A stretch of DNA of 64,000 nt from Bacteroidales bacterium (GTDB taxonomy: Bacteria > Bacteroidota > Bacteroidia > Bacteroidales > FEN-979). The notes under the pieces were generated by a model. That model did not search any database and was not told the DNA's origin. It worked only from the letters and a program-made list of their open reading frames with translations. The DNA is taken from the NCBI GenBank assembly GCA_023231005.1, contig JALNWG010000008.1:57515-121514 (forward strand), in the 5' to 3' direction. Positions 60,239-64,000 of this stretch are shown one piece after another. The position numbers and the translations under genes are program-made. Within the stretch, counting starts at the first letter, position 1. The number at the start of each line of letters is the position of its first letter.

Positions 60239-62599
60239 ATGGACCACATGTTACCCGCACAAGAGTTAATGGTTTTAAACACCATTATCAACAATATTCC
60301 TGCGATGGTCTTTTATAAAAATCTGGATGGTGACTATATTGCTGCCAACGAGATGTTTTGCCACCAGCTTAAAACGAATCCAAAAAATATAATCGGGAAA
60401 ACGGATTTCGATTTTTATCCACCCGAACGTGCTAAAAATTATTACGAAAACGACCAGAAAGTCATTAATTCGAAGACTGCCATAGAAGGATTTGAGGAAG
60501 AGATCAATATTGATGGCCAGATTAAAATTTTCAGCACAACCAAAGTACTCCTTAAAGACCAGGAGGGAAAACCTTACGGTATTATTGGTTTAGCTTACGA
60601 TGTTACAGAAAGTCGCCATACTGAACACGATTTGCTGGAAAGTCGTACCCGTTATAAATACATGTATGACATGTTCCGGATGATGGCAGATAACATGCCC
60701 GATCTTTTATGGGCAAAGGATCTTAGGAAAAGATATTTATTTGTGAATAAAGCGATTTGTGAGAAAATACTGAATGCCAAAGATGTAGATGAACCAATCG
60801 GAAAAACAGATCTTTTTTTTGCTGAAAGAGAACTCAACGCCCATCCTGATAATCCTGATTGGAAAAGTTTTGCGGAAACTTTTAATGATTCGGATGACCT
60901 CACAATGCAGGAGAAAGCTCCTGGACGATTTGAAGAATTTGCTAATGCTAAAGGTCAGTTCATATATCTTGACGTTCAAAAATCTCCCATTCTTGATGAA
61001 GATGGGAATATGATCGGTACAGTTGGAAGTGGTAGAGATATTACGAAGCAAAAATTGATGGAGCAGGAATTTCAGGCACTTAATCAAAGAAATCGAGCCA
61101 TCATCGAAGCTTTACCTGACCTTATGTTTCTGTTTGATGATCAAGGATATTTTCTTGAATGTTATGTTTCTAACCTAAAAGACCTCCTTGCACAACCAGA
61201 CGAAATTATCGGAAAAAATGTCAGTGATTTTTTCAATCCTTTAGTCTCTTTAAAAACCAGGGAGATGATCAACAGGTGTCTCCAAACTCAAACCATTCAG
61301 ACCTTTGAGTATGAGATCATAATCAAAGATGTTATCTTATATTATGAAGCCCGGTTAATTAAAGTTGACGAGAACAAAGTCCTTAGTATTTCAAGAAATA
61401 TTACGGAACGAAAAAATCTACAACTTGAATTGATTGAAGCGAAGGACCATGCTGAAGAATCCTCACGACTGAAATCAACACTTTTAAATAATATGAGCCA
61501 TGAATTACGAACTCCTTTAAATGGGATACTGGGATTTTCGGAAATTATGGAACATGAATTAAAAGATCCTGAATATATTGAAATGGCAAGCCACATCAAT
61601 AATTCCGGAAAACGGTTGATGCGAACCCTCGATTCAATCATGCAGTTGTCACAACTTGAATCGGGTGTGAAAGCCCTACACTATGTAAAATTTGACGCTG
61701 CCAAACATTTACAAACACTGCTCGAAACATACATACAACAAGCACGGCATAAGGGGCTGTTTATGGAAGTTCGAAATATTTCGGCAGGAATTGGGTACCT
61801 CGATCTATTTTTCTTTACTCAAGCCATCTCAAATATTCTTGACAATGCCCTCAAATTTACTAAGGAGGGAGGCGTTACATTTGAAGTGCAAGAAATAATG
61901 CGTCAAAATGTCCGGTGGCTTGAGTTTCATATTGAAGACACTGGGATTGGAATTTCCGAAACTCATTTGAAACTGATATTCGAAGAATTCAGACAGGCTA
62001 GTGAAGGACAAAACCGCAGTTTCGAGGGGACAGGACTTGGATTAACCGTAGCAAAAAAAATGATCCTGCTTTTAGGGGGAGAAATTGAGGTGCAAAGTAA
62101 AATTGGCAAAGGTTCATCTTTTACAATTTTTATTCCCTTCCCCGAACATAAGGAAACCGTGGTCCTTCCCTCTTCTGAAAGACAAGGAGATTCATCCAAA
62201 AAAAAGCCTTTTGAATTATCTGCAATTGAGCAAAGGAATATATTATTAGTTGAAGATAATGAAGTCAATAGCCAACTCACTACTGCCTATCTAAAAAACA
62301 AGTACAATGTTGATTGGGCTCTGGATGGCCCTATCGCTATTGAAAAACTACACTATAAAACCTATGATGCCATTTTAATGGATATAAATTTAGGACCTGG
62401 CGGAATGGACGGCCTTCAGGCGGCCCAACTGATCAGAAAAATAAAAGGTTGTGAAAACATTCCCATTATCGCACTTACCGGATATACTATGTTTGGAGAC
62501 CGGGAACGACTGGTTGCCGGAGGATGTAGTGATTATCTTCCAAAACCATTTACCAAAGCAGATATTCTTGGACTTTTAGAAAAAATTCTTGCCCAATAA
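60239..62599 (+). CDS. Hybrid sensor histidine kinase with three PAS domains
   Basis: 786 residues, cytoplasmic. PAS domains about 13-125 (FYKNLDGDYIAANEMF), 145-268 (LLWAKDLRKRYLFVNKAI) and 283-392 precede His421 in NNMSHELRTPLNGILGFSE, the ATPase domain (NILDNALKFT, DTGIGIS, GTGLGLTVAKKM) and a C-terminal receiver (ILLVEDNEVNSQL, ILMDINLGPGGMDG). Its kinase and receiver cores closely resemble those of the gene before it, suggesting tandem duplication followed by exchange of the sensor part. Convergent with the repeat-protein gene. Confidence 0.92.
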   Translation: MDHMLPAQELMVLNTIINNIPAMVFYKNLDGDYIAANEMFCHQLKTNPKNIIGKTDFDFYPPERAKNYYENDQKVINSKTAIEGFEEEINIDGQIKIFSTTKVLLKDQEGKPYGIIGLAYDVTESRHTEHDLLESRTRYKYMYDMFRMMADNMPDLLWAKDLRKRYLFVNKAICEKILNAKDVDEPIGKTDLFFAERELNAHPDNPDWKSFAETFNDSDDLTMQEKAPGRFEEFANAKGQFIYLDVQKSPILDEDGNMIGTVGSGRDITKQKLMEQEFQALNQRNRAIIEALPDLMFLFDDQGYFLECYVSNLKDLLAQPDEIIGKNVSDFFNPLVSLKTREMINRCLQTQTIQTFEYEIIIKDVILYYEARLIKVDENKVLSISRNITERKNLQLELIEAKDHAEESSRLKSTLLNNMSHELRTPLNGILGFSEIMEHELKDPEYIEMASHINNSGKRLMRTLDSIMQLSQLESGVKALHYVKFDAAKHLQTLLETYIQQARHKGLFMEVRNISAGIGYLDLFFFTQAISNILDNALKFTKEGGVTFEVQEIMRQNVRWLEFHIEDTGIGISETHLKLIFEEFRQASEGQNRSFEGTGLGLTVAKKMILLLGGEIEVQSKIGKGSSFTIFIPFPEHKETVVLPSSERQGDSSKKKPFELSAIEQRNILLVEDNEVNSQLTTAYLKNKYNVDWALDGPIAIEKLHYKTYDAILMDINLGPGGMDGLQAAQLIRKIKGCENIPIIALTGYTMFGDRERLVAGGCSDYLPKPFTKADILGLLEKILAQ

Positions 62600-62608
62600 A
62601 GCATCTGG

Positions 62609-64000
62609 TTACTTTGCTCTTGAAACCTGAATAAAGGACACTTCAATATCTCCCCCTTGCGGATAAAGACTTATCCAGTTGTTATCTTCACGGTACCAAA
62701 GATCCTGATCTTTCACACTCACGAGCCGTTCACTTATTTTCCCGTCGAAACTAAGGTTACGGATTACTACCCCACCGTTGGGTTGTTTATCTTTTCCGTA
62801 GCGCATCAAAACATTGAATGATTTGTTTGATAGATTTTTAATTTTCAGATATACAAAATTATTCTTACGAGAGGCCATATTTACCGGAAGAAAAGGAAAT
62901 TGCTTTTCTGATCCCGTAGTGATGATGACTGGTGATTTCAGTACATCAGCAATGGCATTTTCAGCGATGGTCCGACGGATCTTTGCAATCATTTCCCGAG
63001 GATAATTCTCCATCGGAAGAAAATTTATGGCTTCCGTGTATGAATCAACTGCTTTATCGAACTCAAAAGAATTAAAAAACCGATCCGCATCAGCTATTGC
63101 TTTGTCATATAAAGATTTATTGGCACGATATAAGGAATCTACACGTGATGAAATCAATGCAATTTTTTCTTTCGGGTAAGATTCTGAAGGAAACAGACCC
63201 AACGCTTGTTGATAGGCTTCTTTTGATTTTGCATACTCTTTGACATTAAGAGCATTGTCCCCACTTGAAATTAAATTTTCATATAATTTTCTTTTTCCAA
63301 GAAGTAACTCAAGTGCTTTGTTAATTTCTTCTATTTTTTCCTTAGGATAGGTTACTTCTGGTTTTAAATTTATTGCATTTTGATATTCAGTCCTTGCTTC
63401 TTCATATTTTTTCTGAAGCAACATTTGGTCTCCATTGGCTATTGCAGTTTTATAAGCATCCTCCTTCGCTTTAATTTCAGCAAGAATGCTATTTATCCAG
63501 TCAATTCTATCTTTCGGATACTGTTCTTCCGGCTTGAGATTCCCAGCATTGGTATATTCCGTTTTTGCCAGATCGTACGACTTCGATGCAAGCAATTGAT
63601 CGGCTTTGGTTATCGAAGCCAGGTATTTTTCTTGAATGGATTTTTGCCTCGCAATTTCAGTCAACAATGTATTGATTTCTGAAACCTTATCTTTTGGATA
63701 TTGTTCTTCTGGTTTTATGCCCGAGGCTGCCTCATAACCAGTCTTTGCCATCTCATACGATTTTTCATTGAACAATTTATCAGCAGCTGCAATCGCCTTC
63801 GAATATTGTTCTTCCTTCGCTTTGACCTGAGCCAATAAACCAAGAGCTTTGTCAATTTCAGACAAACGGGCAGTGGAAATTGGATCGGCAGGTTTCAAAG
63901 CAAGCGCTTTCTTATATTCCTGCTTGGCCATCTCATACGACTTTTCCAGAAAGAGTTTATCGGCATTGGCCAACATCTGCGCATAATTATCGTCAAAGGC
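62609..64000 (-). CDS. Protein with six helical repeats and a C-terminal beta domain (5' partial)
   Basis: The frame stays open to the window edge, so the N-terminus is missing. Six repeats of about 50-55 residues follow the pattern DxLxxxKxYxxAKxxYxxAxxLKPxExYPKxKIxEI, a TPR-like helical pair with a conserved YPK turn: units begin NADKLF, AADKLF, KADQLL, NGDQML, SGDNAL and DADRFF. About 110 C-terminal residues (ITTGSEKQFPFLPVNM onwards) look beta-rich, with FVYLKIKNLSNKSFNVLMRYG. Similar repeat proteins occur in Bacteroidota envelope and secretion loci, but I do not recognise this one. No function is assigned. Confidence 0.7.
   Translation of the reverse strand, partial: AFDDNYAQMLANADKLFLEKSYEMAKQEYKKALALKPADPISTARLSEIDKALGLLAQVKAKEEQYSKAIAAADKLFNEKSYEMAKTGYEAASGIKPEEQYPKDKVSEINTLLTEIARQKSIQEKYLASITKADQLLASKSYDLAKTEYTNAGNLKPEEQYPKDRIDWINSILAEIKAKEDAYKTAIANGDQMLLQKKYEEARTEYQNAINLKPEVTYPKEKIEEINKALELLLGKRKLYENLISSGDNALNVKEYAKSKEAYQQALGLFPSESYPKEKIALISSRVDSLYRANKSLYDKAIADADRFFNSFEFDKAVDSYTEAINFLPMENYPREMIAKIRRTIAENAIADVLKSPVIITTGSEKQFPFLPVNMASRKNNFVYLKIKNLSNKSFNVLMRYGKDKQPNGGVVIRNLSFDGKISERLVSVKDQDLWYREDNNWISLYPQGGDIEVSFIQVSRAK

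Overview
The window is a chromosomal segment of a member of the Bacteroidota, most likely the order Bacteroidales. The evidence is Bacteroidota-type -33/-7 promoters (TTTG, about 20 bp, TAnnTTTG) in many intergenic gaps, two C-terminal type IX secretion (T9SS) sorting domains, the DUF4492-cydA-cydB arrangement, a long S16 tail, BatA/DUF58/DUF4159 proteins and a GG-Bacteroidales-type peptide locus. Cytochrome bd next to a heterodisulfide-reductase-like (Hdr) locus fits an anaerobe that tolerates some oxygen. All calls come from reading the sequence; no database was searched.

Layout. 1-4.5 kb: end of a degenerate retropepsin-like gene, purM, prfA, pyrF and, convergent, ilvE. 4.7-11.6 kb: htpG, lemA with two TPM-domain genes, then DUF4492-cydAB. 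11.7-19.3 kb: a large secreted beta-propeller/PKD protein, a secreted M14 carboxypeptidase, rsmE and a DUF4159 protein. 19.3-24.3 kb: a five-gene Hdr/Qmo-like electron-transfer operon, hdrC-hdrB-hdrA-hdrC and a membrane-anchored fused subunit. 24.3-33.7 kb, minus strand: dnaE, trxA, DUF58, valS and typA. 33.8-41.6 kb: a DUF2231 membrane protein, an array of eleven 11-bp repeats, rpsP-rimM-trmN6, marC, a MORN-repeat lipoprotein, gdhA and a BatA/VWA protein.

41.6-53.4 kb is the standout region: a ribosomally synthesised peptide (RiPP) locus with its own sigma-54 circuit. A 67-residue double-glycine precursor with two CxC motifs is followed by a radical SAM/SPASM maturase, a pseudo-radical-SAM partner, an FtsX/MacB-type permease, a C39-peptidase ABC exporter and a LolD/MacB-type ATPase, all tightly packed. 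Convergent to them lie an NtrY-like sensor kinase and an NtrC-type activator. A perfect -24/-12 promoter (TGGCAC-N5-TTGCA) precedes the precursor, and a near-perfect one precedes a divergent gene beyond the activator that encodes a catalytically degenerate GIY-YIG-like protein. Both promoters carry the identical 17-bp palindrome TGTAACATTTTGTTACA upstream, and each has a second, weaker TTACA half-site exactly 22 bp further upstream. I infer a two-promoter regulon of the linked activator, which may also repress its own promoter.

53.4-64 kb: a family 2 glycosyltransferase, tRNA-Pro(UGG) and tRNA-Ser(GCU), a fused LeuC-LeuD-type hydro-lyase, a membrane metallophosphoesterase, two consecutive hybrid sensor kinases, and the 3' part of a protein with six repeats of about 50 residues that runs off the window.
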